A stretch of DNA of 64,000 nt from Augochlora pura. Its lineage: Eukaryota > Arthropoda > Insecta > Hymenoptera > Halictidae. Shown piece by piece: positions 38,499 through 49,405 of the stretch (within the stretch, counting starts at the first letter, position 1; each line of letters begins with the position of its first letter). Below the pieces are notes generated by a model, which was not told the origin of the DNA, made no database searches, and saw nothing but the letters and a program-made list of their open reading frames with translations. Location: assembly GCF_028453695.1 (NCBI RefSeq), contig NC_135774.1:16492001-16556000 (forward strand), in the 5' to 3' direction. Both the position numbers and the translations under genes were made by a program.

Positions 38499-41231
38499 TC
38501 AGTTATAAAAATTCCACAAGAAATATTTCTTACAGAAAACAATACAGAGGCACTCTCGAATAAAATAATTAAACTTAAGCATGTTTGAAACATGTACCAA
38601 ACGATGGTATCGTGCATCCTAAATATCGTAATAATGTTAGAGAATCCATAAAATCGATTTATTTAGAAAATATTCAATATTGAAAATCAGGGTCAAAATT
38701 TGTCAGATGCACTCATTAAAAGGTGTATAATATGTAGGATAAAATTATGGTAAGATATTCAAACTTACTGGTATCCAGGGCCATTGATTCAGATATGGAT
38801 ATGAATTGCGACAGTAGCATGGCTCCCAAAGGAAATAATAACACGGACATTCTGGTTTACCTAAGTAACAGAAAATAGTTGTTCCAGAATATTGAGCACA
38901 TTAAAGGGCATACCCGATTAAGATGGTCAAAACTGGCCTTAGTGGTTTTTCAATGACTCATATATCATATACGCCTTAACCATTCCGCCACCGACCGAGT
39001 TGTAATGATCGAAATCATTTCGGTATATAACATTGTGAACAAAAAGTAAGGTGAATTTTTTTGCTCGCTTAATTCGCATTTTCTAGGTTAAAAAATTGTT
39101 TGTTTCGATGCAATAACGTTTAAAATTATTTAATCCACACTTGCGGTAAACTAGACGAGTAGTAGCTTCTTTCTGACAGCAAAAAACATCGACACATTCG
39201 GTTTTCATTTTTTTTTACAATGTTGCAGGCGAGTAGAAGATCTGAGAAAAATTGAGTACACGGGCCGTCATAGGTACCTTATCAGAGAATTAATATAAAA
39301 ATAGAGAATATTTGAGTTTTCGAGAAATCTTCAATTTTCCGATTATTTTTTGGTTTTTCATTTTTGATAATCACAGCTTGCAACCGCGAAATCTAATTTA
39401 CCCTGTAACTACCCTCACGGACAAGTTGCAGGGATGAGTGCAGGGATGACAATTTTGCACAGATGAGTTTTTATTGGTCAACTATCGAACGGTATATGAC
39501 TCATTGAAAAACCTCTAAGGGCAGTTTGGACCATCTTAATCGGCTATGCTCTTTGACGTACAGAGTGCTTCACATTAAGAATATAAAAAAATACGTATTA
39601 CTCACTAGGCAATAGAGAGCTGGCATTGATGTGATTATGAATGTGGACTTGAGTAGTTAAATTGATTGGTTGTTGTGGTAAATTTTCATTAGTACGATTC
39701 TCCGTATCAATTAGTGGTCCTATTTCGACGTTACTAACTGAAACAGTGTTTCACAACAATGATATAATTGAAAAATCACGTGTAACGATGTCACACTGAA
39801 ATACAACATTTGGCATGATAAACTTAAATCATTTTAAATATGTAATGATTTCTTCAATGTTGTATACGTACACGTGTCCCTAGTCTAACGTATAATTTGT
39901 ATTTAGTATGCAATAATTGTTTCTGTTATCTTGTCCAAATATTGATTATTGATCGAGACAAAAAGGAAACTGAACTATGCGCACTACTGTCTGAGTGACA
40001 CCTTTTACATATTTGTATGACAATGTCCACTGTGCAACAACCAAGATATGAATTATAAATATACAGGGTGGGGCCGAAACTATTGCCACCTCAAATATAT
40101 TCGAAACTATGTTTCACAGAAATATTTGCTGAAACAAAATTGCACAGTCGAAGGGGGACATCCGGTGGCGATAATAGTTTTTTTGCAGGTGGAGGCACTT
40201 CGGACATTTGAAGGTCACCTTCATTTTTTTTAATGGATCGGTCTATTTTTGCTTCCGTATCATAATAGAGGATCGTAAAACGAGTTCAACGACCTATTAC
40301 ACAAGGTCATTGAAGGTCATAGAAAGTAGAGAGAGGCGATAATACTTACAGTTTTGGTAGTAAATAGAACATAAGTTTATAGTAGGTGTTCGAAATGATG
40401 ACCATAACTATCAATGCAACATTGGATTCTTTTTACGATTGATTGACTTGTAAGTCTTACAGCGCCAGAACTTATTGACGCACAGGCTGCAATAATTTTT
40501 TATTTTTTTTTATTTTTTATTTTTTTTTTATTTTTTATTTTTTTTATTTTTTTTATTTTTTTTTTATTTTTTTTTTCGTTCAATGACCTTGTGTAATAGG
40601 TTGTTGAACTCGTTTTAAGATCCTCTATCATGATACGAAAGCAAAAATAGACCGATCCATTAAAAAAAATGAAGGTGACCTTCAAATGTCCGAAGTGCCT
40701 CCACCTGCAAAAAAACTATTATCGCCACCGGATGTCCCCCTTCGTACTGTGCAATTTTGTTTCAGCAAATATTTCTGTGAAACTTATAGTTTCGAAGATA
40801 TTTGAGGTGGCAATAGTTTCGGCCCCACCCTGTATATTATAAAATAGATGGAATTCAAACGATGGAATCAAGAACTCGTACGCATTTCATTTATTTCTTC
40901 AAAATCTGCTATTTAATTGTATGCTGAAATGTTGGCACTTTTACCTTGGTATTTCAATATATATCATCAACGAAATTAATATATTAGAAATTATTTAAAA
41001 TTGAATATCTTCTTGAGTATATTCGTTCAAACCTTGGAGAAATAAATTCCGCTTCTCTCTTTTAAAGCACGCCATGTATATTTCGATATCCGAATTCCTG
41101 CAATCCCGAACAATTTTCATTATGTTGGACGTAGTTTTTTCCGGTACCGCGATTGGGTTGGTGATAACGATGTTGATGAATATGCTGAAACTGATGAAAA
41201 TCACAACGAAAAGCAACGCTCGCGGATCCAT
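38499..41231 (-). CDS. secreted cysteine-containing protein gene, tandem copy B (four exons)
   Basis: Function unknown; the protein is predicted to be secreted. Proposed exons are 41231-41033, 39737-39606, 38860-38769 and 38528-38499: 199, 132, 92 and 30 nt, together exactly 151 codons with the stop (150 residues). Introns begin GT and end AG, with phases 1, 1 and 0. Donors 2 and 3 (GTGAGT, GTAAGT) are strong; donor 1 (CAAG then GTTTGA) is weak. Seen in the protein: start MDPRALLFVV with a hydrophobic signal core, DC and AC in the mature N-terminus followed by FKREK, an NRT sequon, VHIHNHI, then an aromatic ECPC...PCYC region and the end NFYN. Exon-by-exon agreement with copy A (33982-35674) is the main support. 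Introns hold a foldback element (40064-40832) and an inverted-repeat element (38903-39554). I recognise no family; antimicrobial, venom-type or neuropeptide roles are all possible and none is shown. Confidence 0.6.
38903..39554. mobile_element. non-autonomous inverted-repeat element in intron 2 of copy B
   Basis: The ends are inverted repeats of about 65 bp: AAAGGGCATACCCGATTAAG on the left and, read in reverse, AAAGAGCATAGCCGATTAAG on the right. Both continue into GATGGTC and GGTTTTTCAATGA. The 652-bp interior has no coding frame of note. The matching site in copy A (around 34520-34540) is empty, so it inserted after the gene duplicated. The superfamily is not assigned. Confidence 0.75.
40064..40832. 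mobile_element. foldback element with about 253-bp arms in intron 1 of copy B
   Basis: The two arms (40064-40316 and 40579-40832) are nearly identical inverted copies starting CAGGGTGGGGCCGAAACTAT. TA lies on each side (40062-40063, 40833-40834). The middle holds a T-rich (TTTTTATTTT)n tract. It has no transposase. The TA target and CAGGGTG end fit a Tc1/mariner-like or related miniature element. The near identity of the arms implies recent insertion or gene conversion. A transcript crossing it would fold into a long hairpin. Confidence 0.9.
40498..40578. repeat. T-rich (TTTTATTTTTT)n low-complexity tract
   Basis: About 80 bases of only T with regularly spaced A, inside the foldback element's loop. 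Confidence 0.9.
41033..41231 (-). CDS. copy B exon 1: signal peptide and N-terminal Cys pair
   Basis: The start MDPRALL is followed by a strongly hydrophobic stretch (residues about 5-25) and NPIAVPEKT, the likely start of the mature chain. DC and AC are 11 residues apart, then FKREK, in step with copy A. The frame runs 12 codons past the proposed donor to a stop at 40995-40997, so a single-exon 78-residue reading is the alternative. Confidence 0.65.
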
Positions 41232-41277
41232 CGTGAAACTTTTAACGAAACACTGGATCCATTGTCACGCGAAAGCC

Positions 41278-41285
41278 TTTTTATA
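41278..41285 (-). promoter_or_regulatory. TATA box of copy B
   Basis: GGTATAAAAAGGC on the minus strand lies about 50 bases before the ATG. A second TATATA-like string lies about 30 bases further upstream. The leader ends in TTTCGTTAAAAGTTTCACG, as in copy A. Confidence 0.65.
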
Positions 41286-41486
41286 CCGATACTATTTACC
41301 TCCGTATATAAAAGTCAGTAACTGAAGTATATCAGAGTCATTTTATGATAAGAAAGCCTGCATCTTCTACAATATTAGATAAATAATGATTGGGTGCGCG
41401 GCATTGATAAATTCGCAATCCTTTTAGAAGCTAAGTCTAAATGCGGATATTTCTAGTAATGGTAAAGCAGTTCTCCATCCTAGGTT

Positions 41487-42749
41487 GACAGATGTTCGAA
41501 AGTGGTGTAAGTCAAAATTTAAAAAAAATGAGTTTATCAGTTATTTTTACACCACATTATTTTAAACTAAATTTATTCAACGTAATTTTTACGATATCGT
41601 CACAAATGAACCATTAGATGGTGGTTGTTATTTCAACATTATATGGAATTCATTTAGTGTTAATTATGAAAGTGGTCTAAGTCAAACATTTAAAGAAATT
41701 ATATAAACATAACTTAAAAACGGCGCGTGGCCCTCTTTGACGCGTTTCTGAACTACATAGCAAGCCGATAAAATGAAAAATGACAATCAAATAACAGAAA
41801 CGGCAATTCAACCACTCAAAAACACGTAATAGCTTACAGTGATGCTTGTTCTGGCCAAAATCGTAACATTAAATTAGCATTAGCATGGATGAAAATTGCT
41901 CAGTCATGAAATAATAATGTTGAAACAATAGACCACAAATTTTTGATATCGGGTCATTCCTTTCTACCGAATGACCGTGATTTTGGGTTCATAGAAATGA
42001 AAATAAAAAAAGCAAATTACTTATAAAACCCTGAGCACTATTATGAACTGATAGAAAAGGGTAGAAGAAGAAATACATTTTTGATAAAACGAATGTCGCA
42101 GCCGGATTTTATTTCAACGAAATCGCTAGAAGAGTTAACAAGAAGAAGAGGAAAAAATACCGCGGGCGAATCTATCTCTTGGCTGCAAATACAATGGATG
42201 AGATTCGTGAAAAATGAACCATATAAGATGTTCTATAAAACTTCTCTAGATGCTCCTCAATTCTACATTTGGGATCTTTCCCCTAATAAAGGAAGACCCA
42301 AAATATACGGAAATATTAAGCTACTTCTTTTATACACCACCACTAGGCCAGTATCGGAAGAAAAACATAAAGATATTATGTGTTTGCTACCATACATTCC
42401 TCCAGTTATTCAGGAACTATTTAAAGAATCATTAATAAAGGTGCATGAATTATTTCATTAAAGTTATTGTTTCAAATAAAAATCACAGTTCTTTATTGCT
42501 TTAAGTGATTTATAGGACATTCAGTTAATTTTGAAAATCTTCCAAGTCAATTCAAACTTTAAAAACAACATTCTCGTATCAAAATTCGCACAAAATTTCA
42601 CATTCATAATAAATTTCCATTAATCAAGACTAATAAAATTCTAAATGAAAAGATCGCATAATGTAAAAATATATTTGAATTTATGCAAATGCAATTCAGT
42701 AAATATCTCGAAACAAGAAATATATGACTCAGACCACTTTCATAATTAT
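41487..42749 (+). mobile_element. decayed DDE-type DNA transposon with TTATGAAAGTGGTC ends
   Basis: The right end, read in reverse, is CATAATTATGAAAGTGGTC. The left end carries GAAAGTGGTGTAAGTC. A second copy of the terminal motif (TTATGAAAGTGGTCTAAGTC) lies about 175 bp inside the left end, giving a repeated sub-terminal binding-site-like pattern. The same left end, with the inner repeat, recurs at 57066-57286. Between the ends lies a damaged transposase-like frame (41823-42461). The element is about 1.26 kb and seems to have lost the N-terminal coding half. Confidence 0.7.
41823..42461 (+). pseudogene. DUF7869-like DDE transposase remnant
   Basis: One reading frame, broken by TGA and TAA near 41907 and 42024, shows SDACSGQNRN and then DHKFLISGHSFLPND followed by DFGFIE. 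This spacing of an acidic residue with GQN, a KFL-GH motif and a later acidic pair is what I know from insect proteins annotated with the DUF7869-type nuclease fold, thought to be transposon-derived. The downstream part (from 42081) stays open for 126 codons and includes LEELTRRRGKN and WLQIQWMRF. Family assignment is from memory of the motif pattern only. The N-terminal half of such proteins is absent. Confidence 0.5.
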
Positions 42750-43084
42750 GGGCATATGTACGCAGTGTATATCGTTTAACTAGATATGGTAAAGTATCTA
42801 AAGGTACGAATGATAAAGGCGTCTCTGAAATGTCTAACAACCCAGAAATGGGGGATACCTGTGATCATTTCAAGCAACTTCTTCCTTTACAACAATTTAT
42901 TTCGATGCCTCGTCAATCTGTTATTAAGGAAAACATTGGTCAATGCGTGGCGAGTACTGCTGACGGGAGGCGGCGAAACTGGGCTTCGCTTTTCTTTGGT
43001 CAATGTTTTTCGATAACTCGTTAACGATGCCTTAGAGAAAAATTTAGTATACCGTGCATTTTTCAAACGTTCTATTCATCGAAT
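42750..43084. other. non-coding stretch with duplicated TTGGTCAATG
   Basis: ATTGGTCAATGCG and TTTGGTCAATG occur about 60 bases apart (about 42936 and 42998). It is possibly the upstream part of the LTR-like block that follows. Confidence 0.3.
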
Positions 43085-43740
43085 ATTCTTATCTCTCCTA
43101 CAGCGATTAATTAGGCGGCGACCAGCGCGTTTTCAATAAACAGAAGGCCCCGAGTGTTGCGGTCTCCCACGCATCAAGCTCCCACGAAATCAAATAGACG
43201 AAACACTTCCACGAAAAACCACGTAAACGCATTCCTGACCCCCAGATTCCACCGAATTTCGGGGTATAAAAGGGCCACGTTTTTCTACCTCATCGGGCAG
43301 TACGCAACCAAAGTCAGCAGGAGACTACGGGTAATTCTTGTCAAAACTGTCAGACGACAGTACGAACTGTACGAACCACCGCATTTCTCAGTGCGTGAAA
43401 ACCGAGAATACCGGACTTAGGTATCGCGTTACACTCAAACAATTCAACATTTGTAATAGACTCAGTTCTTGTAGAATATACTTTAGTATTTTTATATTGA
43501 ATCTTAGAGTCAAGTTTATTCATCATTCATTTAAATCCAAAATCCTATTTCTCCAGTAGCTAGTATCACGAACCACCCCAGTGCATCTTTGCCGCTCGTG
43601 GTGCACCATTTAGAAACTATACGAAGCCAAGGGCAAGTACAATTCCTAACCTCTCTCGTAGCACCCGCCGGTGAAATAAACGGCGGCTCATCTACGAGTT
43701 ACCTTTCTGTGGGTCCCGACGGTGAAATAAGAGTATAGCG
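43085..43740 (+). promoter_or_regulatory. LTR-like promoter block
   Basis: GC-richer than its flanks, with a strong TATA (GGGTATAAAAGGGCC, about 43261-43275) and an initiator-like GGGCAGTACG about 30 bases downstream. This resembles a Ty3/gypsy-type or other LTR. Clear TG...CA ends and a target duplication were not found, and no gag or pol follows. A host promoter is the alternative. Confidence 0.35.
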
Positions 43741-45196
43741 TATATTATAGAGAAAGGTCAACCGTAAAATATTAATTTGCAAAATACAAACGTGGTATAG
43801 CCAAGCCAAAATTCCCATGAAGAATTATTGAACTTATACGTTAGTGGAAGTATGAACTTTAAGTGAACTTTAAAGTAATTTATTCAATCATAAGGTTTTT
43901 GATAACGGTATGTCTCAAAATTCTTGATCGGCCGATTATTACTATCCCTTACATTTCTTTGTTAAATATCTCATTATAAAATTATTTATAAATAATTAAA
44001 AACGGACACAGTTTTGTTTGCAATGTCTTTGTTCAAATTTGCTAAGCAAGTGTTAATTTTTTTTATTTTAATCATAAAAATAATTTCTCCGAAAAGCTTG
44101 CCGGAATTCGTTTGTCGAATTCTTTCTAAGGTAGGTATGCGAACTGTGGCTACGCGAGCATACGTATACATTCTAAATAATTTTTATCGACAATTATTAT
44201 CGGTAATTATCATGCTGGCAATTAGTTTTAGAATGTATTAATAAGGTAGCGACTCTGAATATTTGAACGCCTTGCTCCATAACAACGAGCCAACCTCATG
44301 ACGTAGCCTACTCACTATGGATATTATTAATTCTTTTGAATCGAAACAGGATCTGTTTCGTCAGATATTATAATCTATGGATACATGTAAGCGTCAGCAC
44401 AAGTCCCATAGTATCAATCATTATCGATTCTTGGAATATTGTTTGCAATGTTTCTTATCTCGAGGCACATTTACTGAGATGTGTTAGGCCATCTAAACTA
44501 CGTGAAACGAGGACATAATCCACTAAAAAGAATACGATACGAACATTTTTATAGATAACGATTGTATTGCAATAACATAGTTTACACTGTACCAGTATTA
44601 TATCTACGCATATAGCTTATATCTATTAAATGGACTCCTATCATGTACGGCTTGTAATAAGAGAGACCAATTCGTGAATCGAATGATACATTTATTAACG
44701 TAATGATACATTTACCTCATTCGATATATATCGGATCGATATCGGAAGTTTCAAATCATCCAGGGTATAACTCTTAATTGTAACTCTTATACGTCATACT
44801 TTTAAATAAATGTATATTGAAGAAAAAGAATATTTCATAGTACATTAAAGTAGAATATATAAATGTCCAAATAAAAAAAAAAACTTTTGAGATAGTATAA
44901 AAGATTCGTCTACATTATTAAACAAATATAAGAGGAACATCGAATTTTCACGCCACATGGAATGTTTGGACGCAACATGGTCCAACCATTTTATGGGCCA
45001 GGCCTCGGTTCCTAGACCGCCCTAGCGAACATACTCATAAAGCCATTAGAATCTTAAACCTTTAGCCATCAAGGCCCAACCATTCCTCGTGTCCAGATTT
45101 TTTATGCTCCCTGGTTATTTCATTTTCACTTTCCACTTCCCCTTCCCTTATTATCCTTTTCTATTATTAATTTTTATTGCTAATTTTGCAACGACA
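43741..45196. other. non-coding stretch
   Basis: AT-rich to about 44930. Then 44940-45120 is less AT-rich, with CCATGG-type and GGCCAGGCCTCGG strings suggesting an element remnant. No protein family recognised on either strand. Confidence 0.35.
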
Positions 45197-45200
45197 TTAA

Positions 45201-46556
45201 CACGTTGACGACGGCGCCGATTTTCAGAGTTCTGTCCGTGGGGCGGCGCTCGAATTCACGGTCTGCTGCGAGGGGCGGCGCGCGCCTCAGATTACGCTGT
45301 TCGATACGATTCCTGCGCTGTAATAATCACTACGCGATGTTTATAGATCTCGACGAGCTAAAAACGAATTTGAAATCAGTTTTTGTCTATTTTCGTATTT
45401 TGAGGAAATCGATTTTGAAAAAAATCGCAATCTTTCAACTTTGACTTCAATTTATAACAAAACTACGAAAGCTATACGATTTCTGTTAGATTCAGTGAAT
45501 TCCGTAGTCTTGAACTAATACATTGATATGCTGTAGTTTCCAAGATCAATTTGATTATACCTGTAAATATTAAATAAACCTAACGGGACCAGTTTTAGCC
45601 CTAATTTTGGAATACTTTATTTAATTTTGCTCAAATAGTAAAGGTCTGATTCGAATTCTCACCATCGCACGCAATTCTGCGAACATTTGCGATACAATAA
45701 AATTTAATAAAAAAATTGTCCCGCTACAGGCAAAACGGAAACAGCGACGGGTTGTGTTCATGTATTTTCAAAATTGGAGCGGCGTTAGATTTTTAAAGTG
45801 AACGGATAAAAGGCCAGTATGCATGCTAGGCACTTCTGAAAACCACAAATGTGTTATTGTTCAGGGTAGAAATAATAAATTAAAGCCAGACATAGTATTC
45901 CTTTATAACGAAGCTAAGAAGGGGGTTGACCTATCGGATCAGATGTCTTCTTATTATAGTTGTCTACGTAGAACGGTAAAGTGGTATAGAAAAATAGTAA
46001 TCGAATTAGTATGCGGGACTTGTCTCGTCAATGCTTGGTACATGCATAGGAAACGGGGTACCAAATGTATGAAAATTTAAAAATTCCGCGAAAAAATGAT
46101 CGATTATCTCCTCAGTAAAGTGGAACCCCTAAATGTACAATCTGAAACTGAAGCAGTGCCCAAACAACTTAGACATTTTCTACAGACGTTCCAAGGACCC
46201 GCGAGGAAAACGAGACAGCGATGTAAAGAATGCTATAAACGTATGTCTAGAATAAAAGGTCGGCAGTATGCCGCGAATGAGGTGAAAAAAGTAAAAACAT
46301 ATTGTAACCGATGTAAGGGCCAGCCGGCACTCTATCCACCATGTTTTCAAAAATTACATAAAAAAAATTAAATAATTATTTCATGTTTATAATATTGAAT
46401 TGTTATATTTTTATATTGAATTGTTATGTTTTTAATATTAAATGTCTATTTGTAATGTTGAGAATTGAAAAATAAACCTATTTTGTACGGTGATGCACGC
46501 CTCCCCACGGAATAAACGCGTGCGCCCCACCGGTGATGCACGCCGGCGCCAACGTG
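45201..46556 (+). mobile_element. internally deleted piggyBac element
   Basis: TTAA lies on both sides (45197-45200 and 46557-46560). The ends are inverted: CACGTTGACGACGGCGCC on the left and CACGTTGGCGCCGGCG in reverse on the right. A repeated GGTGATGCACGCC lies near the right end. It encloses only the C-terminal part of a piggyBac transposase (45823-46371). At 1,356 bp it is well under the roughly 2.4 kb or more usual for full elements, so it has lost the 5' coding half. Confidence 0.85.
45823..46371 (+). pseudogene. piggyBac transposase, C-terminal part
   Basis: piggyBac transposases excise their element precisely from TTAA sites. Seen: NEAKKGVDLSDQM, matching the family's Gly-Val-Asp-xx-Asp-Gln segment near the last catalytic Asp. 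WYRK and LVNAW follow in the typical spacing. After an in-frame TAA at 46078-46080 the same frame continues with the C-terminal cysteine-rich domain: CKECYKRMSR and, 25 or so residues later, YCNRCKGQPALYPPCFQKLHKK. That is the expected CxxC...CxxC...C zinc-binding pattern. The upstream catalytic region is missing. The protein cannot be active. Confidence 0.85.
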
Positions 46557-46560
46557 TTAA

Positions 46561-48870
46561 TAATTAAATTTATACAAAAATTCTCGTGATTTTTGACAAG
46601 ACACACTATAATACTTAAATGCCTCAAAACTGTTGCAGCAACAATTGAAAGATATTTATTAAATATTAACATATGAAAAATGTAATACGAATCTTAAAAA
46701 AAGATGTAATACGGATCTTATATATTAATAGGTAAACATTTTTTATCCGAGGGCACGAAAATTAGAACAGACACTATGTTAAAAAAGCGGGGTAGTAGCT
46801 AGCCTAGCTTTCGGTTCTAATTTCCTTGGAAAACCGCCGCTCTTTTCTTGGTGGTCCGGATACGAGGGATACGGATTAGAATAAGGAGAAATTGATCGGT
46901 ACAGTAATTGAATCTCCTTCACGAGCCCTTAGAAGGGCTTGCCGTTTATTGAGGTCCCTGGTCTGGAATACAATCCTTTTTAAATTCCGTATATTCAGGG
47001 ATCCGGCCAGCACCGCTACAGAATTTTATAGCCTTGGCCTGGTCTATTTTCGGCTGCCTTGGCGTAGGTCAGTTCCTTTGACGCCTGTTGACATACGTCA
47101 AGAGGAAATTAATTAGATTATATCTTCTTATAATCGTTCCTTTGTCTCCTCACGATCCTCGCAACGACGCTCGTGCGATCGGCGGGGGGGGGGGGGGGGG
47201 TCACACCTCACTGCGTAGCGCAGGGAGATTAGCGGACTGTATACTGACGATTCCCGTTATATGGAATACGCCGTTAGCAGACGCACGGATTTTATCCTTG
47301 ATTTCCTTCTGCAACAATTGAGTTGTGCAGGCCCCAATCAAGGTGCAATCGGTGTCGCTGCAGGAGTAGATTGCTGTTTTTTTACCTCGAAGTGCTGTTC
47401 GGTGGAGGTTGTAAGGCTCTACCGGTGCCATCCGAGGTGGAGGCCGATCCGGGCTTTAACGGCGCCTCAGCGCCGCTCTTCCCTCCAGCCTCGCGTTATG
47501 CATCTATTCGTCATCAATCGCGAGGAGGTCGAAGAAGCTGGACCGGACACTCGACGGAATCCGCAACGTCCACTGCCCAAGAATGCTTCCATTCGTCACC
47601 TTGGCAGCTTCGGGACGGGCGTAACCGGAACTTCACAGGCTTGGTCGCTCGAGGGCGAAGCACGACCTTCACCGTGGTCGTGCTCCAATCAAGACAACGA
47701 CGACGGTATCCCTGAAGATGGTGCCGGACGCGTCGACGGAGGTATCCCTAACGGCCTTCTCGACGTCGACGGTTCCCTATCGTCCTCTGGGTGGATTTCC
47801 ACCTTCACCGTGGCAGTGCTCCAGTCAAGTCAGTACCACGATCCGTGTGAAGGTGAATCCGACCAGCGACGACGGAGTTGTACGTAGATACGTCCTCAAC
47901 GTCGTCACGCTGGCTATCTGAACCGTATCTGTGGAGGAGTCCGACAACTGGTACTATTCACTCGACGTACGGCGATGCAGCAATCACTCCTTTAACACTT
48001 TTTATCCACCTGGTCTTGAACCGCGGTAAGACAACCGGACGATGGCGATTCCGTTCTCGCGGCCTGATTAGGTTATAATCGGCGGCACACGGTTTAATCC
48101 TTCTCGTACCGGCGAGTTTTCCAGTCTTGTTCCGCTTACGAGCCCAGGGTTTCCTTCAAATAATTTGCCTAGCTCTTATCACGGTAGTGATGTGCACTCC
48201 GGACAAGCTGGCTCACAATATTATTAAAATTCGAATAAATCTCCTGTTCAAAGCCTTATCGAGAGACTTATATTTCGGTCTTCGGCAGCAATGCGTGCTC
48301 CGCTCAAAATTACTCTCTAATCAGCTTTTTCAAAAGGCGAAGAACGTGCTCAATGTCAGCTGTGCGAATGCCGTGCTATCCTGATTAGCCGGCACGCGGC
48401 GCTGACTGCCACGTATGTCTATCTCGCTTGTATCCATAGCGTTGCTCTCTCTTTCTCGTGGCGGTATATTCTCACCGCTCGCGTTTTCAAATTATGAACG
48501 TGTTCTACCGGATTTGTCTTTCACCGGGCAACACTTCGTGAATTTAACCGAAATCAGACATTTCAGCACAGTTTTTCTATCTCCTATTATTAGCTCGCGT
48601 CGTCCCCTTGAAAGGCACCGCCCGGGGGTCACGCGGCATAATAGGCACAGAAACTCCGTTAACCTCCGCTAACGGCTACAATTTAAACACACGATAAATG
48701 GACGATCTATCCTATTTTGAAAATTTAGATTGAGATTGAATGGCTACGTATTGGGCACGATTATTTAAAAAAAATAATTTGTAACATGTCAACGCGATTA
48801 CGCCACGTCAGAAAACATATGGGATATCCAACAAAATATTAATTAATAAAAACAAGATTTATATATCGTG
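46561..48870. other. GC-richer block of unknown origin
   Basis: From about 46790 to 48680 the DNA is much richer in GC than host flanks and holds a run of 17 G (47184-47200). CACCTTCACCGTGGCAGTGCT (47800-47820) resembles an earlier ACCTTCACCGTGGTCGTGCT (about 47665), showing a local duplication of the 47660-47820 segment. Overlapping open frames of up to 208 codons exist but resemble nothing known and are probably a result of GC content. It may be untranslated or LTR sequence of a retroelement; unresolved. Confidence 0.3.
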
Positions 48871-49141
48871 TGTTACGTACGGAGATTTTCTTTCGACGTT
48901 TTTCTTTCCTTCTTGAGGGCATACGCTAGATAACTCGGCGGTGAACACGGTCCTTTCTTCCAAAATTAGAATATCTAATTTGCCGTATAAGCGCGAGTTC
49001 AAGAAGGGTCACACGTCCCCGATTCTCGGTACCATCCGCGATGTGATCTGGTCACGTAGATCCGACCCCCCACTACCAAATTTTCCAGTTCAGCCAAATA
49101 TAAAAAGACTAAGATTTTTCTTCTCATCGGGTAGTTTCAAG
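48871..49141 (+). mobile_element. 5' part of an LTR, truncated by a LINE
   Basis: It begins TGTTACGTACGGAG and matches, in inverted orientation, the first 270 or so bases of the solo LTR at 55653-56602, including the TATA region (ATATAAAAAGACTAAG against GTATAAAAAGGCTAAG). Similarity stops abruptly after GTAGTTTCAAGCC, where the Jockey-type LINE begins. No polypurine tract precedes it. Confidence 0.8.
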
Positions 49142-49405
49142 CCACTGGAAGCAACGCTCATAATCGTATTCTTGTTGAAAACGCAAAAGTGCAGTGATCG
49201 TGGCATTCTCTTAAGCAATTAATCAACACCAGTCACAGTGAAATCTACAAAACAACAAAATTGCTGCACCAAGGATTAACGTTATAAAAGCGCTGGCGAG
49301 GAAGCGACCGGCCATTCTAGAGGATTTCCCCCAGCAGTTCGGGGGCATGTCGAATCCACCTTCACCATCTCGGATACAGAAGATTACACCTCACAGGACA
49401 TCAAC

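Noticed and set aside
47261..47887. A 208-codon open frame and an overlapping 130-codon frame in the GC-rich block.
   Set aside because: Two frames are open over the same DNA, which points to GC-driven lack of stops. Neither resembles a known protein, and a local duplication lies inside.
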